Below, in pieces: positions 1-7,738 of a stretch of DNA of 20,857 nucleotides (the first letter of the stretch is position 1; each line of letters opens with the position of its first letter). The position numbers were made by a program, and so were the translations under genes. This DNA comes from JASEHD01 sp964471945. Lineage in GTDB: Bacteria; Bacteroidota; Ignavibacteria; UBA10030; SZUA-254. The notes under the pieces were generated by a model. It made no database searches. It had not been told where the DNA came from and saw nothing but the letters and a program-made list of their open reading frames with translations. The stretch spans positions 1-20,857 of the forward strand of contig CAYYIJ010000040.1 of assembly GCA_964471945.1 (NCBI GenBank). The letters are read 5' to 3'.

Positions 1-92
1 TGGTCGTGCCTACTGCATATTCGCTTTTGGAAGAGTGGCATGAAAAGATAAAGAAATTATTTCAAGACTATGTCAAAATAACACAGATGTAA
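1..92 (+). CDS. 3' end of a truncated upstream gene (possible RND-type transporter tail)
   Basis: An open frame enters from the window edge (reading from base 3) and stops at TAA 90-92, leaving 29 residues that begin VVPTAYSLLEEW and end in a lysine-rich amphipathic stretch. A 'VVP..YSLL' segment followed by a short basic cytosolic tail is how many RND efflux permeases end, so that is a possible identity, but 29 residues cannot prove it. It converges on the CHAT gene with only 7 bases between the two stop codons and no room for a separate terminator. Only the frame and stop are directly seen; the family is a guess. Confidence 0.4.
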   Translation, partial: VVPTAYSLLEEWHEKIKKLFQDYVKITQM

Positions 93-99
93 GTTTTAA

Positions 100-2724
100 T
101 CATTTCCCAAACCGATAAAACAATCCCCATCTGTATCTCCGATTAAATTCTTCTTTTTTAATGAGTGCATTAATTGTCTTATGATAAGCTTGAGGGACTG
201 GCACACGGTTTATTAAACTTGTATAAAACACTTCGCCAAAATATCTCTTGGCTTTTCGATCTCCCTGCCACATGGTTGAAATAATTGTGGGGGTTCCCGT
301 TGACAAAAACGCGAGTGGTGCGTAACGATAGAACTCACCTGCAGTCGGTGTGATATTACTAACTACAAACGCCTTGGGGGATTTGATTTGAAAAATATCA
401 CCTAGTGGTACCTCACGGATACCATATTCTGTTCTGCCATCAGAAAATATGAAATGCGAATTGTTCGGCACATCTTTATCAAGTCTAAATTGAGCTGCGA
501 GGTGAAGTAAATCGAATGATTTATTTTTAAAGTTATCGAGTATTGCATCTTTATTAAAGAACATACGTGTACTATCGTAGAAACTTCGAATGTCTTTCAA
601 CTCATATTCAACATCCCAGTTTGAATATGCAGAGAAACCAACTCCTGTTATATTTTGAATTATACCCTCTGCTTTTCCATGAAACAATAATACTGCAGTC
701 AACGGTAAATAACTTATATTCCACCGTTCGATAACTGGCATCCCTCCCAATTGCAGTGTATGAAAAGGCAACCACTCAAATTCGTTTGGAGGCACTATGT
801 ACAATGTTGTTGCTTTTACTATAAAAGGTAGAATCGGCTCGAATAGCATTTTCCCAAGAATAGAAGAAAGTTCATTAATTCGATTTATTTTTGGCGTTTC
901 GGCAAAAAATGCTGTGTTATCACTTAATCGTGAATCACCAATCAAAGTATTATACTCTTTAATTGATGAGAGAAGACGCTGATGATCAACCGTTATTTTG
1001 CTAATAACAACCGTATCCCGGCTTATTGCTAAACTAAAAAGCATATTAGATGATGGAATAAATTCTATAAGAGAATGATTTTCTTTTAGCGAATCCTGAA
1101 TCTCACGCAATTGAGGTGATCGAGATTCGAGCAGCCACCGAAAGTTAGAATTTTGTGAAGCTAGCTCCATCATCATCAATTTAGATTCTGATATCCGTTC
1201 GGGAATAAGTTTATTGAGGAGTTGTATTCGCTCAAAGTCAGCTTCTTTACACTTAGAAATCTCGTCTATGATATCCCGTTCTAACAATCGCAGCTCCATA
1301 TATTTCCACTGAAGTGCCTTAAGTAATTTATTTGTAGTGGTGTTTGTTTTATTAATCGTCAATTGAGAAAAGTATCGTCTAATGTCTCGGAGATTTTTTT
1401 CCTGAGATAAATCGAAAGCATCTTTTATTTGTCCTTGATTGCAATAGTATCTGAGAAGTGGTTCATACCAATCAGATTTTTCACCTGATAGGAAAGACTT
1501 AATGATATTTGCCTCCTCGCTTTCATCATCAAAGGGTTGATAAGTTTGCCTATATAGACTTACTGCCCGCTCGTAAAATTGAAAACTGCTATTCGAAGTA
1601 TCAGTCGGTTCAATTATTATCGCACGTAAATAATATGCTGTGGCTTCACCGATACGAAAACCGATATCATTACACACTTTTTGAATAGACGTGCACCGCT
1701 CAAGTAATTCGGTGGTAAGAAGTGAATTCTTTGAGCCACCTATCTTCCAGTCGCAAGCAAGCAAAATCAACTTTAATATTTGTTCCTGAACAATATTGCT
1801 CATTCCCTTCGCTGCGTTTAATGCATCATAAAAATAACGGCGGGCATCATCATATTGGCGGGAGCTATATGCAAGATATCCTAAAGACGACAGAATACCT
1901 GCTTGCAGTTTTTTATCTGTTTGCTTATCCATGTTGCTGAGCGCAGCAGCGTATGCGCTAAAAGCACTTTCTGGTCGATTTAATTTCTCCTGAATAGTAC
2001 CCCATGTTTTATACGCTAATGCAAGGGATTGATTATCATTAGTTGAATCGGCAAGCGTTTTCCATATTGAAAATATTTTTCGTGCCTCGTCCACCCTATT
2101 TGCTAAAGCATACGCAGACATTAATAATTTATAGATGTTTATTTTACTTTGAGTACCATCAATATGCTCCATTTTGACGAGATGGTCATTCAATATTCGT
2201 AGCTCGTTGTCGTATTTTTTTATTCGATGACTTGCTTCTGCTTCAATCATGAGTGCTGCTTCAACATCTTCCGAATTTCCGAATAATTTGCCAGAAGTTG
2301 AAACCTCTGTCGCTAATCGCATTGAGGTAAGATAATCCCCCATCGCAAAATGAAATTTGGCGGAGGCCAATTTTATCTTTCGTTCAAGGTCTCGATTTGC
2401 TATGAAACGAACGTGTTCTAATGCGGATTTGAAGTGGACATTCACACTATCATATTGCCCGAGCGCTCGACGGACATCGGCAAGCAAGAGGTAATTTGCA
2501 CCAAGAGCTGAGTCGCGTCTTTGTTCAATATTAAGCTCGATTGCATGATTCAGCATCGCTTCAGCTTTATGATAATTTTTTTGCTCAACATATGATTGTG
2601 CAATTATATAGAGTTGAGCTGCTTCATTGGATTTCTCTTCAATACTTTTAGTGCAAGATGAGAAGAATGCAACCATAAATAGAAACAAGCACAACGGAGA
2701 ATAATATTTTCTAAAAGTGTGCAT
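100..2724 (-). CDS. TPR-repeat lipoprotein with degenerate CHAT domain
   Basis: Predicted exported lipoprotein of 874 residues. I start it at the ATG at 2722-2724, which gives a normal lipoprotein signal (basic MHTFRKYY, hydrophobic core, lipobox FFSSC). The upstream ATG at 2764-2766 lies inside a terminator hairpin and would add 14 odd residues. The N-terminal half is helical with tetratricopeptide-like units (AQSYVEQKNYHKAEAML, GQYDSVNVHFKSALEHV, SRQYDDARRYFYDAL). A coiled helical linker follows, and the last roughly 300 residues have the fold markers of a CHAT caspase-like domain ('LHLAA', 'AFLSTGTPTIISTMW' near the C terminus). Active CHAT proteases have His in 'HLAxH' and Cys in 'LSAC'. 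Here the positions read Gln (codon 490-492) and Ile (codon 352-354, in VVSNITP). It is therefore probably a pseudoprotease with a scaffolding role. TPR-CHAT architecture is firm; loss of activity is inferred from the two residues. Confidence 0.85.
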   Translation of the reverse strand: MHTFRKYYSPLCLFLFMVAFFSSCTKSIEEKSNEAAQLYIIAQSYVEQKNYHKAEAMLNHAIELNIEQRRDSALGANYLLLADVRRALGQYDSVNVHFKSALEHVRFIANRDLERKIKLASAKFHFAMGDYLTSMRLATEVSTSGKLFGNSEDVEAALMIEAEASHRIKKYDNELRILNDHLVKMEHIDGTQSKINIYKLLMSAYALANRVDEARKIFSIWKTLADSTNDNQSLALAYKTWGTIQEKLNRPESAFSAYAAALSNMDKQTDKKLQAGILSSLGYLAYSSRQYDDARRYFYDALNAAKGMSNIVQEQILKLILLACDWKIGGSKNSLLTTELLERCTSIQKVCNDIGFRIGEATAYYLRAIIIEPTDTSNSSFQFYERAVSLYRQTYQPFDDESEEANIIKSFLSGEKSDWYEPLLRYYCNQGQIKDAFDLSQEKNLRDIRRYFSQLTINKTNTTTNKLLKALQWKYMELRLLERDIIDEISKCKEADFERIQLLNKLIPERISESKLMMMELASQNSNFRWLLESRSPQLREIQDSLKENHSLIEFIPSSNMLFSLAISRDTVVISKITVDHQRLLSSIKEYNTLIGDSRLSDNTAFFAETPKINRINELSSILGKMLFEPILPFIVKATTLYIVPPNEFEWLPFHTLQLGGMPVIERWNISYLPLTAVLLFHGKAEGIIQNITGVGFSAYSNWDVEYELKDIRSFYDSTRMFFNKDAILDNFKNKSFDLLHLAAQFRLDKDVPNNSHFIFSDGRTEYGIREVPLGDIFQIKSPKAFVVSNITPTAGEFYRYAPLAFLSTGTPTIISTMWQGDRKAKRYFGEVFYTSLINRVPVPQAYHKTINALIKKEEFNRRYRWGLFYRFGK

Positions 2725-2739
2725 ACAATAATAATTTTT

Positions 2740-2771
2740 AAAACAAACCGCCATGAAATAATTCATGGCGG
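2740..2771 (-). terminator. Intrinsic terminator after the DUF6588 gene
   Basis: A perfect 10-bp stem (2748-2757 with 2762-2771, arm CCGCCATGAA) closes a 4-base loop. In the leftward direction it is followed by TTTGTTTT. It lies 29 bases beyond the stop of the DUF6588 gene. It separates that operon from the CHAT gene and covers the ATG at 2764-2766, which argues that translation of the CHAT protein starts at 2724. Confidence 0.75.
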
Positions 2772-2800
2772 TGAAATGAGCTGAAAAATATTTTAAACTA

Positions 2801-3898
2801 TTAGAAGATAAAACCGAAACCAGCAGATACAGAGTTGTATTTAGCGAAATTATAATCGGCGTTAATTTTTAGTATCGCTAACTTCAATGAAAAACCAAGA
2901 GTAAATCTAATACTGTTATCACCTTCTAATTCAAACTTTACATTCTTCTTTGTTTCTTCGTCATTAACAGGATTTTTCGAAATATAATCATACGTGAATG
3001 TCATAGAAGAACTTTCTAAGCTCAAGCCAGCATATGGTGTAATATTCAAAGCTCCAGGCCCAAATGTCTTACTTGCCTGCGCCCCGAATAAAGTTGCACT
3101 GCTTTCAAATATCTTACCGACCTTCAATGTTTGTGTGAAAAACCCGAGACTTAAATCTAAAGGTGGTTCAGGAAGTGGGATCCACATAAATGGATTGTGT
3201 TGAACCCCAAAACCGAAATAACTGAATTTACCGATCTCTTTATCAAGCTCAATATCTGGTATATAGCGTAAGGCTAACTTGGTTCCATAAAAAGTACCAA
3301 TGCTAAGTTGGGGTGCAGCAAATGGTAATAAGGGGATGTCCTCGAGTAACCCTCCAACTGGTATAAACTGATCCGCTGGTAGAAGATTAACCGTTGTATC
3401 TTTTAAATTATTAGTTATTGGATCAAAAATTTTAAATGTAACTTCACCGCCAAGAAAATTAACGGCGATGGAATCATCTTTAGAACCTACGATTGTAGGA
3501 CCACTTATTGTAACACTGAGCTGACGCATGTAGAGTTGATTCCTGATTGAATCACGGGTTCCATAAAACGTTGGTATATTTTCCGTCATTTCATCTATTA
3601 TCAAACGATCGAATTGAAATGAACCTTTCGATTCAAATGTTCTCACATCACCTACAAAAGCTCCCATGGCTACGATTCCAAAATCTAAATCGATACCAAA
3701 TTTTTTTGTCTCGGGTGCACGATATATCCAGCCGCTGTTTAAATCCGCACCAAATCCTGAAACAATCGGTTGTACATAACCCCGTGCAGCATCTTCTGCC
3801 AATTTCTGTAGTGTTTCCTCCAGATCCTGTGATTGCGATACCGATATCATCGAAAATATCAACGGAATCAATAAAACTAACGTCGTAAAGTATTTCAT
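2801..3898 (-). CDS. DUF6588 family outer-membrane-type protein
   Basis: A 365-residue secreted protein. I start it at the ATG 3896-3898 because MKYFTTLVLLIPLIFSMISVSQSQ is a standard signal peptide; the frame upstream (to 3964) has no signal character. The mature part begins with an acidic/helical stretch (LEETLQKLAEDAARGYVQPIV) and a 'GFGADLNSGW' segment. It then runs in alternating hydrophobic beta strands, including 'GVQHNPFMWIP', 'TPYAGLSLESS' and a final strand ending in aromatic F (GFGFIF), as in outer-membrane beta-barrels. This matches the layout of the Bacteroidota family DUF6588, whose function is unknown. It is the last gene before a terminator. The 70-base gap from the GDPD gene may hold its own promoter (a weak TTG / TATCTT pair). 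The family call rests on motif recognition only. Confidence 0.8.
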   Translation of the reverse strand: MKYFTTLVLLIPLIFSMISVSQSQDLEETLQKLAEDAARGYVQPIVSGFGADLNSGWIYRAPETKKFGIDLDFGIVAMGAFVGDVRTFESKGSFQFDRLIIDEMTENIPTFYGTRDSIRNQLYMRQLSVTISGPTIVGSKDDSIAVNFLGGEVTFKIFDPITNNLKDTTVNLLPADQFIPVGGLLEDIPLLPFAAPQLSIGTFYGTKLALRYIPDIELDKEIGKFSYFGFGVQHNPFMWIPLPEPPLDLSLGFFTQTLKVGKIFESSATLFGAQASKTFGPGALNITPYAGLSLESSSMTFTYDYISKNPVNDEETKKNVKFELEGDNSIRFTLGFSLKLAILKINADYNFAKYNSVSAGFGFIF

Positions 3899-3968
3899 AT
3901 AAAAAATTTCATTATGGTTAATTATTTTTATCTGTATAAGATACAAAGATTTTCTAAAAATCAAAGCA

Positions 3969-4739
3969 TTATCTCGATTTTACGATAATTTCTGATATTT
4001 TGACTGGATTATCAGAATAAATAAAGTCAACTGATTTTTTCAGGACACGAATTAATGCTGCTTTATCATTGATTGTATATGTTCCAACTTTGATTTTTTT
4101 CTCATGCAGATTTGAGACTATGCTTCGTTTTAAATACGATTTCGCACAAATAAATAATTTGGCATTTGTTTTTTCCATTAAGTGATGAATTGATAATCGG
4201 AGATTTCTAAGTGGATTAAATAATATTCCAGTCGCAATTTCAGGTTGGAGTTTTTTTACATGTTGAAGAATCATGTAATTAAAAGACGATATTAAAACAA
4301 AATTCGCTGCTTGATATTTATTGATTAGCTCTATGCATTTCTCGAGCATCCCGACAGATCTCTCATTGTAATCATCAGTTTTTATTTCAATATTTATTTC
4401 GACACGATCCCCTATCTCCTCGAACACCTCTGCAAGTGCCGGAATCTTTTCAGATGAAAATCTTTTATGGAACCAACTGCCGGCATCGAGCCGTTTCAAT
4501 TCCACGAGTGTGTAATCACGGACTCGCCCGCGTCCATTTGTTGTTCGGTTGAGCGTACTGTCGTGAATGACGACTACCTCACCGTCTTTCGTAAGATGCA
4601 CATCCAACTCGATTGCGTCTGCGCCATCAGCTATCGCTTGCCGAAAAGATGCGAGTGTATTTTCAGGTGCAATCGCAGATGATCCGCGATGAGCAACAAT
4701 AATCGGCTGTTTCGATGGCTCAAACCAAGAAAAACTCAT
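3969..4739 (-). CDS. Glycerophosphodiester phosphodiesterase (GDPD family)
   Basis: A 256-residue cytosolic enzyme expected to hydrolyse glycerophosphodiesters to glycerol-3-phosphate and an alcohol. The TIM-barrel catalytic signature is complete: H17-R18 in AHRGSSAIAPENT, the E26-N27 pair, E44-x-D46 in ELDVHLTKDG, H59 in VVIHDSTLNRTTNGRG, and a later EINIEIK strand carrying the usual metal-ligand glutamate. Length is typical of bacterial UgpQ-like single-domain enzymes, and there is no signal peptide, so it acts inside the cell. Its ATG overlaps the adk stop codon by four bases (4736-4739), which indicates translational coupling. Family is certain; the natural substrate is not shown. Confidence 0.93.
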   Translation of the reverse strand: MSFSWFEPSKQPIIVAHRGSSAIAPENTLASFRQAIADGADAIELDVHLTKDGEVVVIHDSTLNRTTNGRGRVRDYTLVELKRLDAGSWFHKRFSSEKIPALAEVFEEIGDRVEINIEIKTDDYNERSVGMLEKCIELINKYQAANFVLISSFNYMILQHVKKLQPEIATGILFNPLRNLRLSIHHLMEKTNAKLFICAKSYLKRSIVSNLHEKKIKVGTYTINDKAALIRVLKKSVDFIYSDNPVKISEIIVKSR

Positions 4740-5383
4740 CTGTGATTTATTGCTGTGAGTATTTCCTGATGAACTTGCGGAAGACTGTTTTGAGCATTGA
4801 CTGTTTTAAGTAGTCCAAGTCTTTGATAATATATTTTTACCGGAGCAGTGGATTGAAAATAAATGTGCAGACGCCTTTTCACAGTCTCTTGTTTATCGTC
4901 GTCTCGCTGATAGATTTCTCCTCCGCAAGCTGGGCATTTACTCGAGTATGAAAGGTTATCACCATCAATATTAAAAATACTTCCGCATTTTTTACAAGAT
5001 AAACGCTTCCCAAGCCGTTTAATAATTTCGTTCTCTTCTATTTCCATGTTTATCACAAAATCTATTTCCATTCCGAGTTGATGTAAGAGGTGGAAGAGCC
5101 CCTCGGCTTGAGGAACAGTTCTTGGAAATCCATCAAGTATAAATCCATTTTTACATCTTTCAGACTTTAACACGTCACGAATAATGTTAATCATAATACT
5201 GTCGGAGACAAGCTGTCCAGCGTCAATTAAAGCTTTTGCCTGTTTTCCAAGCTCAGTTCCTTCAGCAACTGCATCCCGCAACATATCTCCTGTTGAAATA
5301 TGAGGAATATCTAATTTAGCTGACAGTAATTTCGCTTGTGTTCCTTTTCCAACACCTGGGGGACCAAAAAGTATCAATCTCAT
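4736..5383 (-). CDS. adk: Adenylate kinase with zinc-type LID
   Basis: A 215-residue enzyme that interconverts ATP + AMP and 2 ADP. The P-loop is GPPGVGKGTQ at residues 7-16, the AMP-site motif is DGFPRT around 84-89, and the LID carries two CxxC pairs (C130/C133 and C150/C153). That is the zinc-binding long-form LID of many bacteria, which E. coli Adk lacks. An 'AAGGG' stretch upstream of the ATG may serve as ribosome binding site. It lies directly downstream of the eroded M1 peptidase frame, whose shifted-frame stop (5386-5388) is two bases from the adk start, and it overlaps the GDPD gene by 4 bases. All expected motifs are intact. Confidence 0.97.
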   Translation of the reverse strand: MRLILFGPPGVGKGTQAKLLSAKLDIPHISTGDMLRDAVAEGTELGKQAKALIDAGQLVSDSIMINIIRDVLKSERCKNGFILDGFPRTVPQAEGLFHLLHQLGMEIDFVINMEIEENEIIKRLGKRLSCKKCGSIFNIDGDNLSYSSKCPACGGEIYQRDDDKQETVKRRLHIYFQSTAPVKIYYQRLGLLKTVNAQNSLPQVHQEILTAINHR

Positions 5384-5385
5384 TT

Positions 5386-6150
5386 TTATTTTTTTCCCTT
5401 TTTTGTTAACCGGATTTTCTTTACCGCTTCACGTGCGGTTTTCTCTAAATGCTATGATCAATGTATCAGCAATGTTTGAAAGCGTAGAATCGCCAAGTGT
5501 CCATACTGCATACCATCTTAGTTCATCAATCGCTTGATGTCGATCGACTCCATCGGCAGCCCGTTGAAGTTGATAAATATATTCACCAACTACAAGAGAA
5601 ATCAAATAAGAAAATTTCGGTTTACTTTTAGACCAATGGTATGTTATTGAGTTACCGACCGAATTCTCCATCCGCCAGAGAAATTTTCCGTTGCTTATAA
5701 CGGTAAAACGTCTCTCCACCGTAACGATCATCTCACTTGTGGCACGATCGTTAGGGTAATCATAACATAGAAACCAATAGTGATTATCTTCGGGCGCATC
5801 CTGTGACCAAACTTGAAATTGTTTATTTACATCGCCACAGCAAGTTTTTTTTCTTTCATCAATCGAGATATTTAGTTTGTAATGAANNNNNNNNNNNNNN
5901 NNNNNNNNNNNNNNNNNNNNNNNNNNNNNNNNNNNNNNNNNNNNNNNNNNNNNNNNNNNNNNNNNNNNNNNNNNNNNNNNNNNNNNTCGCCACAGCAAGT
6001 TTTTTTTCTTTCATCAATCGAGATATTTAGTTTGTAATGAAACACATCGTATGTACGATTACGAGGCAGCTTTTCTGGGAAAGGTTGTTGTTGGGAATTA
6101 ACCATAGAGAAATAAACGAAAACCATTGCAAGATATATAAAGTGTTTCAT
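5386..6150 (-). pseudogene. Eroded M1-family aminopeptidase (catalytic domain missing)
   Basis: Starts at ATG 6148-6150 with a signal peptide (MKHFIYLAMVFVYFSMVNSQ). If the duplicated 55-base ends at the N-run are merged, the frame reads through as about 185 residues and stops at 5429-5431. Blocks typical of M1 aminopeptidases occur in the right order: N-terminal strand (NRTYDVFHYKL), the 'VWSQDAPEDNHYWF...DYPNDRATSEMIVTV' region, 'SYLISLVVGEY', then a helical HEAT-like tail (QRAADGVDRHQAIDEL). The stretches normally between them are absent: roughly 80-100 residues after the first strand and the whole catalytic domain with HExxH after VVGEY. Near the end a one-base shift would continue as KTAREAVKKIR to a TAA at 5386-5388, suggesting a frameshift as well. 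It sits between rlmN and adk. The blocks are seen directly; 'pseudogene' is inferred. A hidden assembly collapse is the alternative. Confidence 0.75.
5887..5986. other. Scaffold gap (100 N) with identical 55-base flanks
   Basis: Exactly 100 N separate two copies of the same 55 bases (5832-5886 and 5987-6041). This is what remains when two contigs that share their terminal k-mer are scaffolded with a default gap. The real sequence probably overlaps here, so about 155 bases of this window are likely artefact. Confidence 0.9.
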
Positions 6151-6157
6151 TCGATTT

Positions 6158-7243
6158 CTACTTCTCTCCTTTTGTTATAAGCTGTCCACATGCGGCATCA
6201 ATATCTTCACCTGCACTACTGCGAATGAAGACTGAGATATGAGCATCACGAAGTTTTTGAGCAAAATTATCTATGCGCTCTTTCGGACTTGACCGCAATC
6301 TTGAACTAATCTTCAAATGTTGAGTGGATTTCATTTTATGATATGGAATGATATTTAGCTTACACGGGATCCTCCTCGAAAGCTTAATTAAATTCTCAGC
6401 ATCTTTTAGATTGTCATTCAGACCGTCAAAGAGTATGTACTCGAACGTTGGACGACGTTTTACTTTTTGATAATAGTAGTGGACCGCATTTATTAACGCC
6501 TCAACCCCATATTTTTTTGCAATTGGCATTAATTGAGTTCTAATACCATCAACAAGTGAATGAAGAGAAATTGCCAATTTATTTTTTCGGTTCTCATCCG
6601 CCATTTTTCGTATCTCGGGTATTAATCCTACAGTCGAGACCGTTATTCTGCGTGCAGCAATGTTCATCCCCGTTGTGATAATTTCGATGGATTTCATGAC
6701 ATTGTCATAGTTCAGGAGAGGCTCGCCCATACCCATGTACACAAGATTGGTGATTCGTTTCCCTATATATTTTTTTACCTGCAAAACTTGATCGATGATC
6801 TCACCTGTTGTTAAATTACGAATAAAACCCATCAACCCTGTTGCACAAAACTTACAATCAAGAGGGCAACCAACTTGTGTTGAGACGCAAAGCGTTAGGC
6901 GTTTATGATCTTCCTCTTCTTTCGCTTCTGGATTTGCGAATGCTATTCGAGACGGGATAAGAACACTTTCGATCCGTTTGCCATCTTCTAATTCAAATAG
7001 GAATTTTTTTGTTCCATCCAACGATTCTTGAATATCTACAACCTCAATTGATTTGATGATACAATCCTGAGTTAACTTATCCCTGAGCGGCTTTGCGATC
7101 GCACTCATCTTTGTGAAAGAGGAAGCTTCTTTGTTGTACAACCAATCAAAAAGTTGTTTGCCTCGAAATTTCTTTTCACCGATGGAAAGAGTGTAATTTT
7201 CCAGTTCTTGAAGTGTGAGTCCTTTGAGATTGAGTTTCTTCAT
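6158..7243 (-). CDS. rlmN: 23S rRNA/tRNA adenine-C2 methyltransferase RlmN
   Basis: Radical-SAM enzyme of 361 residues that methylates C2 of A2503 in 23S rRNA, and A37 of some tRNAs. I start at ATG 7241-7243 (MKKLNLKGLTLQEL), where family similarity begins; an upstream in-frame ATG at 7316-7318 would add 25 residues with no family resemblance. The [4Fe-4S] motif CPLDCKFC (C126, C130, C133) is followed by ATGLMGF. The C-terminal GEDIDAACGQL holds the methyl-carrying cysteine (C352), and 'MGMGEPLLNYDNV' is the expected SAM-binding segment. It is the first gene of the leftward block and is divergent from the ychF remnant/rmuC region. The M1 remnant starts 7 bases after its stop. No damage is visible. 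Confidence 0.96.
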   Translation of the reverse strand: MKKLNLKGLTLQELENYTLSIGEKKFRGKQLFDWLYNKEASSFTKMSAIAKPLRDKLTQDCIIKSIEVVDIQESLDGTKKFLFELEDGKRIESVLIPSRIAFANPEAKEEEDHKRLTLCVSTQVGCPLDCKFCATGLMGFIRNLTTGEIIDQVLQVKKYIGKRITNLVYMGMGEPLLNYDNVMKSIEIITTGMNIAARRITVSTVGLIPEIRKMADENRKNKLAISLHSLVDGIRTQLMPIAKKYGVEALINAVHYYYQKVKRRPTFEYILFDGLNDNLKDAENLIKLSRRIPCKLNIIPYHKMKSTQHLKISSRLRSSPKERIDNFAQKLRDAHISVFIRSSAGEDIDAACGQLITKGEK

Positions 7244-7369
7244 TTCTATCAGATACAATTTAATAAATGGTTTGTAGGGTTGCAAGAAGAGATTGAATAT
7301 TTTACTAAACCCGCTCAAGGATTTCTCACAAAATTTTATTATTGATGATGAAAAAGGAATTTCGTTTTG

Positions 7370-7630
7370 ATGCAGATCGGAATCGTTGGCTTTCCCTTTT
7401 CAGGCAAATCTACACTGTTTTTAACAATCATTATACACTGGAAGATATATAAACCACAAAGTACAGTATATGTAACCATAGATTCCGTTGACATGACATC
7501 AAGGAATCTGCTCTTGATGCTTTAATTCGCGAATCGTATGATCTGCTCGGGCTTCAATGATTTTTTCATCGAATACGGCGGTTCTTTCGATAAAGATGAT
7601 GATATAGTTTCAATAAGGTACAGTAAATGA
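7370..7630 (+). pseudogene. ychF: Eroded ychF (Obg-family P-loop ATPase) remnant
   Basis: The frame from ATG 7370-7372 begins MQIGIVGFPFSGKSTLF, a YchF-type N terminus with its P-loop, and continues into IYKPQSTVYVTIDSVDM, which resembles the YchF 'IYKPKKT.YAT.EFVDI' block. It stops at 7523-7525. In a second frame from 7504 comes ESALDALIRESYDLLGL (YchF C-terminal 'LI..SYDLLGL') up to TGA 7558-7560. In a third frame from 7553, FNDFFIEYGGSF and DDDIVSIRYSK end at TGA 7628-7630, like the YchF end 'DF...G.F...DGDI..IRF'. Five conserved pieces thus remain in the correct order in about 260 bases, against a normal length near 1,090. YchF normally binds ribosomes and hydrolyses ATP; nothing functional can be made here. 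Whether an intact copy exists elsewhere cannot be seen. Confidence 0.7.
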
Positions 7631-7656
7631 TTTTTTTTAAAAAGAGCAACAATTAC

Positions 7657-7687
7657 TTGATTTTTATATAAGTCTGTTGTAACTTAT
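7657..7687 (+). promoter_or_regulatory. Candidate Bacteroidetes-type promoter for rmuC operon
   Basis: TTG at 7657-7659, a 20-base spacer, then TAACTTAT at 7680-7687, which fits the Bacteroidetes -33/-7 pattern (TTG, about 19-20 bases, TAnnTTTG) except in the last two positions. It lies 52 bases upstream of the rmuC ATG. A 14-codon open frame (7695-7739, MDAMQQLMRFEREY) follows, whose TGA overlaps the rmuC ATG as TGATG, so it could couple translation or simply be chance. Confidence 0.35.
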
Positions 7688-7738
7688 TAATAGTATGGAT
7701 GCCATGCAACAACTGATGCGGTTCGAAAGGGAATACTG

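Noticed and set aside
2994..3203. 69-codon plus-strand frame across the DUF6588 gene
   Set aside because: Antisense to a secreted beta-barrel-like gene with good codon use; no independent evidence.
5803..6030. Open frame running through the N-run at 5887
   Set aside because: Exists only because N codons do not create stops; the real strand is the M1 remnant.
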